From an uncultured Prevotellaceae bacterium (lineage in GTDB: Bacteria; Bacteroidota; Bacteroidia; Bacteroidales; Bacteroidaceae): 51,645 nucleotides of DNA. The position numbers and the translations under genes were made by a program. The notes beneath the pieces were generated by a model that ran no database searches, had not been told where the DNA came from, and saw only the letters and a program-made list of their open reading frames with translations. Positions 19,251 through 27,588 of this stretch are shown piece by piece. Positions within the stretch are counted from its first letter, which is position 1, and every line of letters begins with the position of its first letter. The stretch spans positions 1-51,645 of the forward strand of contig CACYKA010000014.1 in assembly GCA_902774795.1 (NCBI GenBank). Reading direction: 5' to 3'.

Positions 19251-20402
19251 CTATTTTATTATATCGTCTATTGTTTCGCGGCTGATGGAGAGGCCACCGA
19301 AGTTTTCATCGGTGACAGTGAAGTCGTTGAAATTGATGCCAACTGAAGGGTCTGAAACCCACCAGGTGACAAAGTGCTTATAGAAGACACACTGGCTGAT
19401 GGCGTCAAGGAATCTCTGATATGTGGCATCTGAGAGAATGTGACCCTGATTCTGCTCGTAGAGAATGTCCTGCAACTCATACAGCACAGGGTCGCTGATT
19501 TTATTTCTGCGATAGTAATAGATGCAGTTGCGATACAGTACCGTTGCGTTGTTATTGATAACTGGCATAATCTCCTTGATTGCCTCGCGTGTGACGTTGA
19601 AAAGGTTTGTTATTCCGCTGGTACGCAGGGCAGAGATGCAGATGCCGTTGGCTTCGGTGTAGGCATTGATGACATCGGTGCATAGCGTCTCAATATCAGA
19701 AGTGGAGAGCAAAGGCACGATGTTCTCGTAAGGGGCTCCCGTGATGGGCGTCTCGCAGACGGGGGCTATGATGTAGTCGGTATATCTTTGAATATTGTTA
19801 GCGACCTCAATATCCTGCATCAGGCAGCAGTCGAAGAAGACAAACTTCATGTGGGGCAGATGGCTCATAACGGTTCCCAGAGTCTGCGAATTCATCCAGA
19901 TAGCCTTGTCATTGTCATAGTCCCATCCGTAGGCATAGGCACGACGCAGATTGGTGGCAACGGTGTCAGTATATACGAGACTGCCTGTGCCGTGGCCACC
20001 GAAGATGGTGGCATACTCATAGGCAGGATATTTATCTATTATCCACTTCATGACGGACAGCATGCTGTCGGGGTTGGTGGCAAGGAAGTTTGATTCCCAT
20101 TCGCGCACTTTTGTGCTTTCACCTCCGGCAAGTTCAGCAATGTAGGGCTTCTCGCCACGGATATTGGCGAAGACGACGAGGTTGACGTCAGCAGGCAGTT
20201 TATCAGAGCCTTTAGCCATCTCCTTTATGTCGAGATTAAGGAACTGGGGCAGGCTGTTACCTACTTGGTTGCCGTCCATGTATGCAATGATTGTACGCTG
20301 GGCAGGCACCACTACGGGTACGTCGGGTTCTTCTGTATTGTCGGAACAGGAAACTATGATTGCTGATACAGCTATGAATAAAATCCACTTAAGCTTCTTC
20401 AT
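19251..20402 (-). CDS. Clostripain-family (C11) cysteine peptidase lipoprotein
   Basis: A 383-residue lipoprotein (lipobox IVSC, Cys19) with a caspase-like fold of family C11. The catalytic pair is visible: His137 in GGHGTG and Cys193 in FFDCCLMQ, where the family usually has DACLM. Like clostripain relatives it probably cuts after basic residues, but specificity is not visible here. Its start overlaps the end of the upstream membrane lipoprotein gene by 14 bases, so the two are translationally linked. Surface or periplasmic location is inferred from the lipobox. An extra Cys (192) sits directly before the predicted nucleophile. Confidence 0.85.
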   Translation of the reverse strand: MKKLKWILFIAVSAIIVSCSDNTEEPDVPVVVPAQRTIIAYMDGNQVGNSLPQFLNLDIKEMAKGSDKLPADVNLVVFANIRGEKPYIAELAGGESTKVREWESNFLATNPDSMLSVMKWIIDKYPAYEYATIFGGHGTGSLVYTDTVATNLRRAYAYGWDYDNDKAIWMNSQTLGTVMSHLPHMKFVFFDCCLMQDIEVANNIQRYTDYIIAPVCETPITGAPYENIVPLLSTSDIETLCTDVINAYTEANGICISALRTSGITNLFNVTREAIKEIMPVINNNATVLYRNCIYYYRRNKISDPVLYELQDILYEQNQGHILSDATYQRFLDAISQCVFYKHFVTWWVSDPSVGINFNDFTVTDENFGGLSISRETIDDIIK

Positions 20403-21291
20403 TTGGCTTGAAATATTTTGTTATGGCGTAATAACAGTAGGCTATCAGCAGAGGGTAGCCTATATAATATAATGTAGAAATGGAAAATACGATATAGAGC
20501 ATTGAGCACACTCCTATGAGACCGAATAGATACAATATGGCATCTTCTAACGGCAGTTTATGGCGCACATCGTCAATGGTCGCTATGCCTACTATTAGCA
20601 TTGCCCATATAGAGGAAATGAATATTCCGAGAATTGGGGGCATGATGAACGGATTGACTGACGGGTGATAGTAGAAATGCTGCCACGTGTCTGCTCCGAA
20701 CATCTGCAGGGAGGCATAGAAAGTGGCTGAGCATGCTACGATGATGCACAGTAGGGAGGGATAGAAAGAGTCAATGTCGCGCAGATGAACCAAGGGAGCA
20801 TTGCGTTGAGTGACAAGTCGCATGATGTAGAATACAGACATCATGACCACCAATATTACTGCCAGTACTACGTGAGTGCTGGAGAAGAACATGATGAACT
20901 GTGAGATAGGGTCTGTAGGAACAACATTGTTGAGCAGTTGTCTTTCGTGAATCCATCCCAAACGTCCTTGGTCGCTTACCACCTGAACCCATACTGAGTC
21001 TATGCTGTCCTGAGGTAGAATGTTTATGTCTGTTACTGCCAGATGGCGATTGTGGCGTATGGAGAAAGAGTCTGTTTCCAGTTGTGATACATGCTCTTCA
21101 GGCTGCTGCGAGATGAGTATGATGCTGTCACCTCTGACAATGAAATTGTAGCCGATGGAATAGTGGCGGCTGCTGTCGATGACAAGCGTGTCATCCTCAC
21201 CACCGTCGAGTGTCTGTAAGCGCTCACGGTAGCAAGATGTGGTTGTAAGGAGTAGCAGTGTTGCTATTATCGCATAATATACATTTCGCAT
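20389..21291 (-). CDS. Lipoprotein with SH3-like domain and multi-span membrane region
   Basis: About 300 residues. A lipoprotein signal with lipobox TTSC (Cys20 from the start used here) is followed by a periplasmic beta domain (about 25-125) whose end (SVWVQVVSDQGRLGWIHERQLL) looks like a bacterial SH3 domain. Four or five membrane helices follow (from about residue 135 to the end). The start lies within the end of the U32 gene; ATG at 21291 is preferred over the one at 21300 because it begins the signal peptide cleanly. A lipid anchor plus C-terminal helices is an uncommon layout. Function unknown; linked by overlap to both neighbours. Confidence 0.65.
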   Translation of the reverse strand: MRNVYYAIIATLLLLTTTSCYRERLQTLDGGEDDTLVIDSSRHYSIGYNFIVRGDSIILISQQPEEHVSQLETDSFSIRHNRHLAVTDINILPQDSIDSVWVQVVSDQGRLGWIHERQLLNNVVPTDPISQFIMFFSSTHVVLAVILVVMMSVFYIMRLVTQRNAPLVHLRDIDSFYPSLLCIIVACSATFYASLQMFGADTWQHFYYHPSVNPFIMPPILGIFISSIWAMLIVGIATIDDVRHKLPLEDAILYLFGLIGVCSMLYIVFSISTLYYIGYPLLIAYCYYAITKYFKPNEEA

Positions 21292-22988
21292 TGTCTGCAA
21301 TCAAATTTTAGTGTGAACGACTTTCCGTCTGACAGATGGAGTGACAATGGTTCGCGCCATGCTGGCTTACGCCCTGATTTGGTACAGAAACCCAGTTCGT
21401 GACGCAGGCAGTAGCGGCAGTGCATCAGCTCTTGGGGAACTTGAAAGCTATTGGACTTTAGCTGTTGGCTGTTGGCCTTATAAGACTCATAGGCCCTATT
21501 GGGCTTATTGGTCCTATAAACTTCTATTGCTTGGCGTCTGAGGTTTGCCAGATGACTGCTGGGAATAAAAGGCTTCTCTACCTCGCAGATGATTTCGAGT
21601 TTTCCTACGCGATAGGCGGTGCCTCCCAGTTTCGTGAGTTGCTTGCGGATATTCTCCTCCTGCTCGCTGTGTGTCTCTTGATAGGAGTAGGGCAGGGCGG
21701 CATAGCCCTTTTTGCCATGTTCGTCAGTAATGGAGAGCTGCAATTCGTCAGCCTTAATGGTGAACAACATGTCGAGTTGCGCCTTGCGTTCTGCTGACGG
21801 CTTGGTAAGTATCTTCTGGAAAGCCTGGTCGAAGTTGCGATATAGCATCGTTCCAGGTTGTATCCCCGCAGGCATCTTGAAGGGAGTGATTCTGTTGCCC
21901 TCGGCAATGTTTACCCTGAAGCCGACCAGACGGCTTTGGGAGTTGAAGAAACACAGTCCGTCACCGTTGGAGAATGCTGACACAGAAGATACGATGATGC
22001 GTCCTCCCCTGATTTCCTTGACCTTGCCAACATATTCGCCAATGGATTTTGGCGTCAGGAATGATGCTTGATGTTCTGCACGCCCGTCAGCAAAGTAGTT
22101 AGTAAAACCTCTGTTGAAACTCTTGTGTATGTCAGGCTTGAAGGTGTATGTACTCCTGCCCATTGAGGCACGTCTGTAGAGGTTTGGATGTGACTTTATG
22201 ATATTGTCGAGTCGTTCTGAATAGGCTGCTGTGATATTCTTTACATAGTCTGCATCCTTCAGGCGTCCTTCAATCTTGAACGATACTGCTCCTGCATTCA
22301 CCAGCCGCTCCATATTGTCGAGCTGTGCCATATCTTTCAGCGAGAGCAGATGACGGTCCTGTTCTATGATGTTGCCGTCTGCATCCTTCAGTGTAAACGG
22401 CAGGCGGCAGAATTGTGCACATTCGCCTCTGTTGGCACTGCGTCCGAAACAGTATTCTGAAGCATAGCAGCGTCCTGAATAACTGACACACAAAGCACCA
22501 TGAACAAAAACTTCCAGTTCCACATCAGGCACAGCGGCATGAATGGCAGCAATCTCCTTTATCGACAGTTCCCTTGCCAATACCACCCTGCGGAATCCCA
22601 TTTCTTCTAGTTCCTTCACTTTCTCTATGGTGCGGTTATCCGTCTGGGTTGAGGCGTGGAAGGTTATATCTTCCAGACTAGGCTGTGAGAGAAGTGTGAG
22701 GTCTTGTATGAGGATGGCATCAGCACCTGCCTCATGAACCTCACGGCATAGCGTTACGGCATCGTCGATTTCTGAATCATAGAGCAGGGTATTGATGGTG
22801 ACATAAACCTTAGCGTCATATTGATGTGCATATTCGCACAGCGTGCGGATATCCTCCACAGAATTATCTGCAGCAGCCCTCGCTCCGAAGCGTGTTGCTC
22901 CGATGTAAACGGCATCAGCTCCATGGTCAATGGCAGCAATGCCGCATTCAAGGTTCTTGGCAGGAGAAAGGAGTTCTAAGGTTGTCAA
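21267..22988 (-). CDS. U32 family protein (RNA-hydroxylation / peptidase-like)
   Basis: A 573-residue U32 protein. The N-terminal TIM-barrel-like region begins ELLSPAKNLECGIAAIDHGADAVYIG and contains the FVHGALCVSYSGRC signature with Cys167, 174, 180, 190 and 194, which in studied relatives hold an iron-sulfur cluster. Relatives RlhA and TrhP hydroxylate 23S rRNA or tRNA rather than cleaving peptides, so an RNA-modification role is as likely as a peptidase role. The C-terminus has a second Cys cluster (CRYC ... FDCRQC). Residues about 490-515 are a low-complexity linker encoded by heptamer-like repeats. It overlaps the permease gene by four bases. Confidence 0.85.
   Translation of the reverse strand: MTTLELLSPAKNLECGIAAIDHGADAVYIGATRFGARAAADNSVEDIRTLCEYAHQYDAKVYVTINTLLYDSEIDDAVTLCREVHEAGADAILIQDLTLLSQPSLEDITFHASTQTDNRTIEKVKELEEMGFRRVVLARELSIKEIAAIHAAVPDVELEVFVHGALCVSYSGRCYASEYCFGRSANRGECAQFCRLPFTLKDADGNIIEQDRHLLSLKDMAQLDNMERLVNAGAVSFKIEGRLKDADYVKNITAAYSERLDNIIKSHPNLYRRASMGRSTYTFKPDIHKSFNRGFTNYFADGRAEHQASFLTPKSIGEYVGKVKEIRGGRIIVSSVSAFSNGDGLCFFNSQSRLVGFRVNIAEGNRITPFKMPAGIQPGTMLYRNFDQAFQKILTKPSAERKAQLDMLFTIKADELQLSITDEHGKKGYAALPYSYQETHSEQEENIRKQLTKLGGTAYRVGKLEIICEVEKPFIPSSHLANLRRQAIEVYRTNKPNRAYESYKANSQQLKSNSFQVPQELMHCRYCLRHELGFCTKSGRKPAWREPLSLHLSDGKSFTLKFDCRQCEMYIMR
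21448..21517. repeat. Heptamer-like array inside the U32 gene
   Basis: Units in a roughly seven-base register: CTATTGG, ACTTTAG, CTGTTGG, CTGTTGG, CCTTATA, then degenerate TATTGG-containing units with a period of 8-9. On the minus strand it encodes an Asn/Lys/Ser/Tyr-rich linker before the C-terminal Cys cluster. Confidence 0.65.
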
Positions 22989-24169
22989 ATGTGGTTGATT
23001 TTGCGTCGTATGATTATTGCATTAAGCGTTGTCACCACACAAAGCAGTATGATGCCCAAGATGATGGTATTTAGCATGCCGCCATGAGCTATCTCTGGAT
23101 AGAGAGCGTCTATGGTCGTCATGTAGTAGTTTCTGATTGGAATTATTGCCAGTGTCGCTACGAGCAACACTATGACGTTGAGCGCCATTGTGAGCAACTG
23201 ATAGGGTAGGGCAATGCGTGTGCGACGGTAGCCTATGAGAAGGAGATTCTGCAGCTTCTCAGTATTCTTCTGCACCAGTAGGTATATGCTCAGCATGAGG
23301 ATGTAGAAGCTCAGGGCACTGATGATGAGTCCTATTACCATTACGATGGTTACTATGAGGCGCAGGAAGTATGTCGTCTTCTCTGCATTCAGGCGGTCGC
23401 TCTCCATTTCAAGGCCGTTCTGCTGGAAGTATGTCGTAATCTTCTCATCAGCAGGATTGCTGACCTGCATGAGGAGCCTTGATGGACGGGTATGGTCTTC
23501 AGGTGCAAACTCCTTGTTGCTCCAGTCTATGAATGCCTGTGGCACCAAGACGGCATTGAGGGTAGAAGAGAATGCCACCACCTTGCCCTTGAATGTCTGC
23601 TCCTTGCCATTGCCATGAGCATATATTTGTACATCTATCATGCTCATGAGACCTTCTGAAATCTGTGGCAGCGAACGCTGGCGGGCAACGCTGAAATTAT
23701 AGGCGTTGACGTAGTTACGTGGCAGGATAATAGGAACAATTTCCTGTCCTTCGGTATATTGCCAGTCAGAGAGGTTTACATCGATAAAGTCATCAGGAAC
23801 GCTCTCGAAGAATGCCTCTGTCCTTATTATTGGTACGTTACTGATAGCGAGACTGACGCTGACCTTGTATTCCGTAGTGGTGAAGCAGCCTATCTTCTCC
23901 GTAAAGGGCTGATTGCGCAGGTCTTGTATGTCGCTTTCAGAGAATGTGCTGGCATTTCCAGAAAGGGTGTTGCCCATTCCGATGTGCTTTGTCACCATAA
24001 TATAGTTGGGCTTCATGAATGAGTCGCCGCTGGTGAATATGGGTAGCACATCATTATAGAACTGATAGCCGGCAAGGACTATTATCATACCAAAGAGGTT
24101 GGCAAAAACAAAGCCGAAGAATTGGCCTATGCTTATATGCTGTCGGAGCAGTTTCCAAAGTAGTTTCAT
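22985..24169 (-). CDS. ABC transporter permease, FtsX/MacB-like
   Basis: A 394-residue membrane protein with one N-terminal helix (about 17-40), a large periplasmic domain (about 45-270) and three C-terminal helices (about 275-305, 325-345 and 367-388). This is the FtsX/MacB layout of mechanotransmission ABC systems. The ATPase gene is 18 bases upstream in the same operon and the U32 gene overlaps its end by four bases. Such pairs usually act on envelope lipids, lipoproteins or signals; the substrate here is not evident. No membrane-fusion partner is adjacent. Confidence 0.75.
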   Translation of the reverse strand: MKLLWKLLRQHISIGQFFGFVFANLFGMIIVLAGYQFYNDVLPIFTSGDSFMKPNYIMVTKHIGMGNTLSGNASTFSESDIQDLRNQPFTEKIGCFTTTEYKVSVSLAISNVPIIRTEAFFESVPDDFIDVNLSDWQYTEGQEIVPIILPRNYVNAYNFSVARQRSLPQISEGLMSMIDVQIYAHGNGKEQTFKGKVVAFSSTLNAVLVPQAFIDWSNKEFAPEDHTRPSRLLMQVSNPADEKITTYFQQNGLEMESDRLNAEKTTYFLRLIVTIVMVIGLIISALSFYILMLSIYLLVQKNTEKLQNLLLIGYRRTRIALPYQLLTMALNVIVLLVATLAIIPIRNYYMTTIDALYPEIAHGGMLNTIILGIILLCVVTTLNAIIIRRKINHI

Positions 24170-24187
24170 ATCGTTTGCCTCCCTGTT

Positions 24188-24841
24188 TTAAAGTCTGTAA
24201 ACCCTGTCGTAGGGCAGGTCCATGTGTTTGCCTATTGACGTTACTATAACGCAGGCATTCTGCTTGTGTGCCTCCTCCATCATGATTGATGCCATTATCT
24301 GGGAGTTGTTGTCGTCGAGGTGGCTTATTGGCTCATCTACCAGCAGCACGTCGAAAGGCTGCACGAGGGCACGTATCATGGCAACCCTCTGTTGCTGACC
24401 GAATGACATCTTGCCTATTTTGTTGTCAATCTTGTCAGGTATTCCGAGGCGCTCGAACCATGATGTTATCTCTTTGCGGCTCCATGTCTTCTCGTCTTTC
24501 GTAAGTTGACTTTTAATCAGAATATTCTCCATTGCTGTAAGCTCAGGGAAAAGCCTCAGTTCCTGAAAGAGGTGGCTGATGCTCTTCTGTCTGATGTCTG
24601 CCCAGCGGTTGGGGGAGTATCTGCGTATGTCCTCACCATCGAAGTGTATGTTGCCTGAGTAGTCGTTGCGATAGCCCAGGATATAGCTGCAGAAGGTACT
24701 CTTGCCTTTTCCTGACTCTGCTTCTACGAGATATGTCTTGCCACGTTCGAAGGTAGCCTCACACTGCCATATCTCAGAAGACAGCTCTGTACCCTCAAAC
24801 ACCCTTGGCGTGACATTATGGAATGAAATATTATTCAGCAT
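24188..24841 (-). CDS. ABC transporter ATPase, partner of the FtsX-like permease
   Basis: A 217-residue ABC ATPase. The Walker A reads AESGKGKST, with Ala in place of the usual first Gly, and the signature reads MSFGQQQR instead of LSGGQ. Walker B is DVLLVDEP followed by an intact D-loop (SHLDD). The start is ATG at 24841. The frame stays open for 23 more codons upstream, but those give a Val-Lys repeat that is just the translated tandem array and not protein. The non-standard Walker A and signature suggest slow or regulated ATP use, but activity is not excluded. Confidence 0.82.
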   Translation of the reverse strand: MLNNISFHNVTPRVFEGTELSSEIWQCEATFERGKTYLVEAESGKGKSTFCSYILGYRNDYSGNIHFDGEDIRRYSPNRWADIRQKSISHLFQELRLFPELTAMENILIKSQLTKDEKTWSRKEITSWFERLGIPDKIDNKIGKMSFGQQQRVAMIRALVQPFDVLLVDEPISHLDDNNSQIMASIMMEEAHKQNACVIVTSIGKHMDLPYDRVYRL

Positions 24842-24845
24842 TATT

Positions 24846-24903
24846 TTAACCTTAACCTTAACCTTAACCTTAACGCTAACCGCTAACCGCTCACCTTTAA
24901 CCG
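24846..24903. repeat. Mixed 6- and 7-base tandem array before the ABC ATPase gene
   Basis: Four units of AACCTT (period 6) run into CGCTAAC-type heptamers and CACCTTT. It fills the gap between the DUF4836-like stop and the ATPase start and causes a false 23-codon extension of the ATPase frame. Confidence 0.9.
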
Positions 24904-24906
24904 TTA

Positions 24907-26040
24907 TCAATCATCTATCAAGAACACCACCCTCTTTATCTTTCCCAATGAAGAGAAGAGGCTTGGACCTACATGTCCCATAATCTTGTCTGTATTAAAT
25001 ACAGCCACGAGGCGTTCCTTGTTTTTCTTGTTGCCCTGAGGGATTCTCCTCACCTTGGCCTCTATGCCCTCAAGAATGTTGTTGCCGCGAGGTGCCAGGG
25101 TGATGGCCGTTTGTCCGTTGTAGTTTACTATCTGGTCGAAAGCGCCAGTGCCCTGTAGCAGGGATATGAGAGTGTTATTGCCTTTTAGGTTGGCGGCAAA
25201 GTCCTTTCCTTTGACGTTGAGGAACACAGTAGCGAGGGCTGTGTCGTTGACTTCCTTTTCCCAGTCGAAGGTGAGAGGGCGGTATATGCCTACAGCCTTT
25301 TCCAAAGCTTGTTTTACATGTGGTATAGAAGAGCAGGTGCTTCCGTCCATATATAGAGTGCCATCGCGGTATGTCATCTCAGCCTCGATAATCACATCAT
25401 CTGGATCTGTTCCTGCAGGGGTGCCGAAGGTGATGGTGCTGACCATGTGTGCAGGAAGGGCAGAGGCACGTGCAGCAAAGCGTACAGGCGCTGTTGTCTC
25501 ATGGTGATGCTGCCAAAGCTCGCCACCCTGACAACTGGTCTCTTCCTTGTCGTCCATCTGGGCCTGCATGCGGCTGATTATCTTTTCCTGAGCCTGCTTG
25601 CTCGCCATCGTAGGGCCCATTACCAGCAGGCAGTGATTGTTATACATAATGGCCCACTGATTCTTATAGAAGCAGTAGTTGAAGTCCTTTTCGTGTTTCA
25701 GTTCCGAGAGGCCTCCGATGTTGCACAGGCGTGTTATGAAGTCGTGGAACTCATAGTCGTCAGCTATTGGGGCACACATGCCAAAAGAACCGTCAGCAGT
25801 CTCGAAGAAGTAAATGTCCTTCGTAAGGTCTATGCCCTTGAGCTGGGTCTTGTCGTCATTGACAAAAGGCATCAGCAGCACATTGAATGGCGAATAGGCC
25901 CCAATGAGTTTCTCTCCATTAATGGAAAGCAGGGCTACCGCATTCTTGGGGAGGTTGTTGACGTAATTACCTTTACTGCAACTCGATAGCAGTATAACCA
26001 ATAGTGTGAATACTGATAAAAAATGACATTTAGATTTCAT
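24907..26040 (-). CDS. DUF4836-like lipoprotein
   Basis: A 377-residue lipoprotein (lipobox LSSC, Cys21). The mature part begins with the NLPKNAVALLSINGEKLI pattern and later has alternating segments like DUF4836 proteins of Bacteroidales, which are about 500 residues, so this one is shorter. Function unknown. It lies upstream of the ABC pair on the same strand, with a 65-base gap holding a tandem array, so cotranscription is plausible. The family call rests on the N-terminal resemblance. Confidence 0.6.
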   Translation of the reverse strand: MKSKCHFLSVFTLLVILLSSCSKGNYVNNLPKNAVALLSINGEKLIGAYSPFNVLLMPFVNDDKTQLKGIDLTKDIYFFETADGSFGMCAPIADDYEFHDFITRLCNIGGLSELKHEKDFNYCFYKNQWAIMYNNHCLLVMGPTMASKQAQEKIISRMQAQMDDKEETSCQGGELWQHHHETTAPVRFAARASALPAHMVSTITFGTPAGTDPDDVIIEAEMTYRDGTLYMDGSTCSSIPHVKQALEKAVGIYRPLTFDWEKEVNDTALATVFLNVKGKDFAANLKGNNTLISLLQGTGAFDQIVNYNGQTAITLAPRGNNILEGIEAKVRRIPQGNKKNKERLVAVFNTDKIMGHVGPSLFSSLGKIKRVVFLIDD

Positions 26041-26053
26041 AATTCTTCACTAT

Positions 26054-26109
26054 AACCTTTAACCTCTAACCTTTAACCTCTAACCTTTAACCTTTAACCT
26101 TTAATCTTA
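26054..26109. repeat. Heptamer array at the 3' end of rsmE
   Basis: Eight units in register: AACCTTT and AACCTCT alternating, ending AATCTTA. It covers the rsmE stop codon and encodes the last few residues (KVKG). Confidence 0.95.
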
Positions 26110-26839
26110 TCGTCATCAGCGCCACGAGGGCAGCTGTTTCTGTTCTTAATCTGAAGTCCCCAAGCGATACGCTTTCGTATCCATGCTTCAGGGCATATTC
26201 TACTTCTTCTATAGAGAAATCACCCTCCGGACCTATGAGGACGGTGAATGATTGGCCATTGGCTGTTGAACATTGAACATTGAACATTGAACTTTGAACT
26301 TCTTCCAGCTTTTGCTGTAGTGAGGTTCGTGGAATCTCTTCGTGGCAGTGGCAGATGAATTTGCGCCCCTCGCGTGGGGTGTCGATAAACTGCTTCACTG
26401 GTATCATGTCGTTGATGGCAGGCATCCATGCTTTCCTGCTTTGCTTCATGGCCGAGACGACTGTCTTCTCTATGCGGTCAACACGCATCTTGCGTCGTTC
26501 AGAGAACTGTCCTTCCAAGAACGATATCTCGTCAATGCCTATCTCCGTAGCCTTTTCTGCCATCCACTCCATGCGTTCCATCATCTTCGTTGGAGCAATG
26601 GCGATGTGTATTCTGTTCTCAGACTGTGGTAATGTTGTGGTATTTGTAATCTTATACTGGCATTGCTTGTTTGTGGCAATGGTTACCACAGCCTGGTGTA
26701 TTCCTCCCTCTCCGTCAATGAGGAATATGCTGTCGCCTTCTTTCAGTCTGAGCACACGAGTGGCATGGGCTGCCTCTTCCTGGGGCAGTCTGTCAACATC
26801 AGTTGCATTTGGGACGTAAAAAAAGCGTTCTTCTTTCAT
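26087..26839 (-). CDS. rsmE: 16S rRNA (uracil-1498-N3)-methyltransferase
   Basis: A 250-residue SPOUT methyltransferase that makes m3U1498 in 16S rRNA. It has an N-terminal PUA-like domain (about 1-70: HATRVLRLKEGD, FLIDGEGG) and a C-terminal trefoil-knot domain with IGPEGDFS and LGDFRLRTETAAL, both conserved SAM-binding motifs. The ATG at 26839 starts with MKEERFFYVP as in relatives; six residues of open frame upstream are not used. Between the two last motifs the protein carries a loop encoded by heptamer repeats. The C-terminal residues are encoded by another heptamer array. Confidence 0.93.
   Translation of the reverse strand: MKEERFFYVPNATDVDRLPQEEAAHATRVLRLKEGDSIFLIDGEGGIHQAVVTIATNKQCQYKITNTTTLPQSENRIHIAIAPTKMMERMEWMAEKATEIGIDEISFLEGQFSERRKMRVDRIEKTVVSAMKQSRKAWMPAINDMIPVKQFIDTPREGRKFICHCHEEIPRTSLQQKLEEVQSSMFNVQCSTANGQSFTVLIGPEGDFSIEEVEYALKHGYESVSLGDFRLRTETAALVALMTIRLKVKG
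26251..26299. repeat. Heptamer array inside rsmE
   Basis: Seven units in exact register: ATTGGCC, ATTGGCT, GTTGAAC, ATTGAAC three times, TTTGAAC. Three heptads equal seven codons, so the frame is kept while the codons cycle. It encodes the variable loop just before the IGPEGDFS motif. Confidence 0.95.
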
Positions 26840-26840
26840 T

Positions 26841-26881
26841 AAAACCAAAAGAAGCATACGCCATTATAGGCATACGCTTCT
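26841..26881 (-). terminator. Rho-independent terminator after rpsP
   Basis: In minus-strand RNA, 13 contiguous pairs (AGAAGCGTATGCC with GGCGTATGCTTCT) close a six-base loop and are followed by TTTGGTTTT. Two of the pairs are G-U and exist only in this direction; on the other strand they would be A-C mismatches. It separates rpsP from rsmE. Confidence 0.85.
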
Positions 26882-26905
26882 CCATTGTTCTTTTTTGTGA
26901 GAGTC

Positions 26906-27481
26906 TTATGCCTCAGCAGGAGTTTCTTCCTGTGCCTCAGCAGGAGCCTCTTCAGTAGCTTCTTCAGCAGCTTTAGCTTCAGCAGCGGCAGCTTCTTCAG
27001 CAGCCTTAGCCTCTGCCTCTGCGGCAGCTTTCTTCTCGGCAATAGCCTTTGCCTTAGCCTCGTTGTACTGCTTCTCTGCAGCCAGATTAGCAGCCTTCTT
27101 CTCAGCCTTAGCCTTAGCCTCGGCAGCCTTGATGGCGTCAAAGCCAGCTACCTTTGCCTTCTTCCATGCCTCAAACTTAGCCTGTGCGGTAGCCTCGTCA
27201 AAAGCACCCTTCTTAACACCGCCACGGAGGTGCTTCATCATATAAACACCTTCTGCAGAGAGAATGTTACGAACTGTGTCAGTTGGCTGTGCGCCACACT
27301 CAACCCAATAAAGAGCACGGTCGAAATCCAGATCTACTGTGGCAGGATTGGTGTTAGGGTTGTAAGTACCAATCTTTTCAGTAAACTTACCATCACGTGG
27401 AGCTCTTACGTCAGCGATAACGATACGATAGAAAGCATATGCCTTACGACCGCTGCGCTGTAAACGAATTTTTGTTGCCAT
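26906..27481 (-). CDS. rpsP: Ribosomal protein bS16 with extended acidic/Ala tail
   Basis: A 191-residue small-subunit ribosomal protein. The conserved bS16 core (about 1-85) begins [30 protein letters not shown] and includes IGTYNP and [21 protein letters not shown]. The remaining roughly 100 residues are an Ala/Glu/Lys-rich helical tail typical of Bacteroidetes S16 and absent from E. coli. The ATG at 27481 is chosen; 21 more codons are open upstream, but the promoter -7 box lies there (27549-27542), so they would be outside or at the very start of the transcript. Confidence 0.95.
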   Translation of the reverse strand: MATKIRLQRSGRKAYAFYRIVIADVRAPRDGKFTEKIGTYNPNTNPATVDLDFDRALYWVECGAQPTDTVRNILSAEGVYMMKHLRGGVKKGAFDEATAQAKFEAWKKAKVAGFDAIKAAEAKAKAEKKAANLAAEKQYNEAKAKAIAEKKAAAEAEAKAAEEAAAAEAKAAEEATEEAPAEAQEETPAEA

Positions 27482-27541
27482 TTGTTTTAACTTTTGTGTT
27501 AATGAATAGATGTGAATATGCTTTAACTCGTAAAGCGGGTG

Positions 27542-27549
27542 CAAAAGTA
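27542..27549 (-). promoter_or_regulatory. -7 box of rpsP
   Basis: On the minus strand TACTTTTG fits TAnnTTTG, giving a start near 27535 and a leader of about 54 bases. The upstream position where a TTTG would lie is taken up by a heptamer array (27561-27588). Confidence 0.6.
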
Positions 27550-27560
27550 CTAAAAAAAAT

Positions 27561-27588
27561 GAAGAGTGAAGAGTGAAGAGTGAAGAAT
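27561..27588. repeat. Heptamer array at the rpsP promoter
   Basis: Four units in register: GAAGAGT three times, then GAAGAAT, at the -33 region of the rpsP promoter. Same unit family as the array at 40826 on the other strand. Confidence 0.95.

Noticed and set aside
24842-24910. Upstream extension of the ABC ATPase (23 codons)
   Set aside because: It is the translation of the tandem array, giving a Val-Lys repeat; the ATG at 24841 begins the conserved protein.
27482-27544. Upstream extension of S16 (21 codons)
   Set aside because: It includes the predicted promoter box and is absent from known S16 proteins, which begin with ATKIRLQR.
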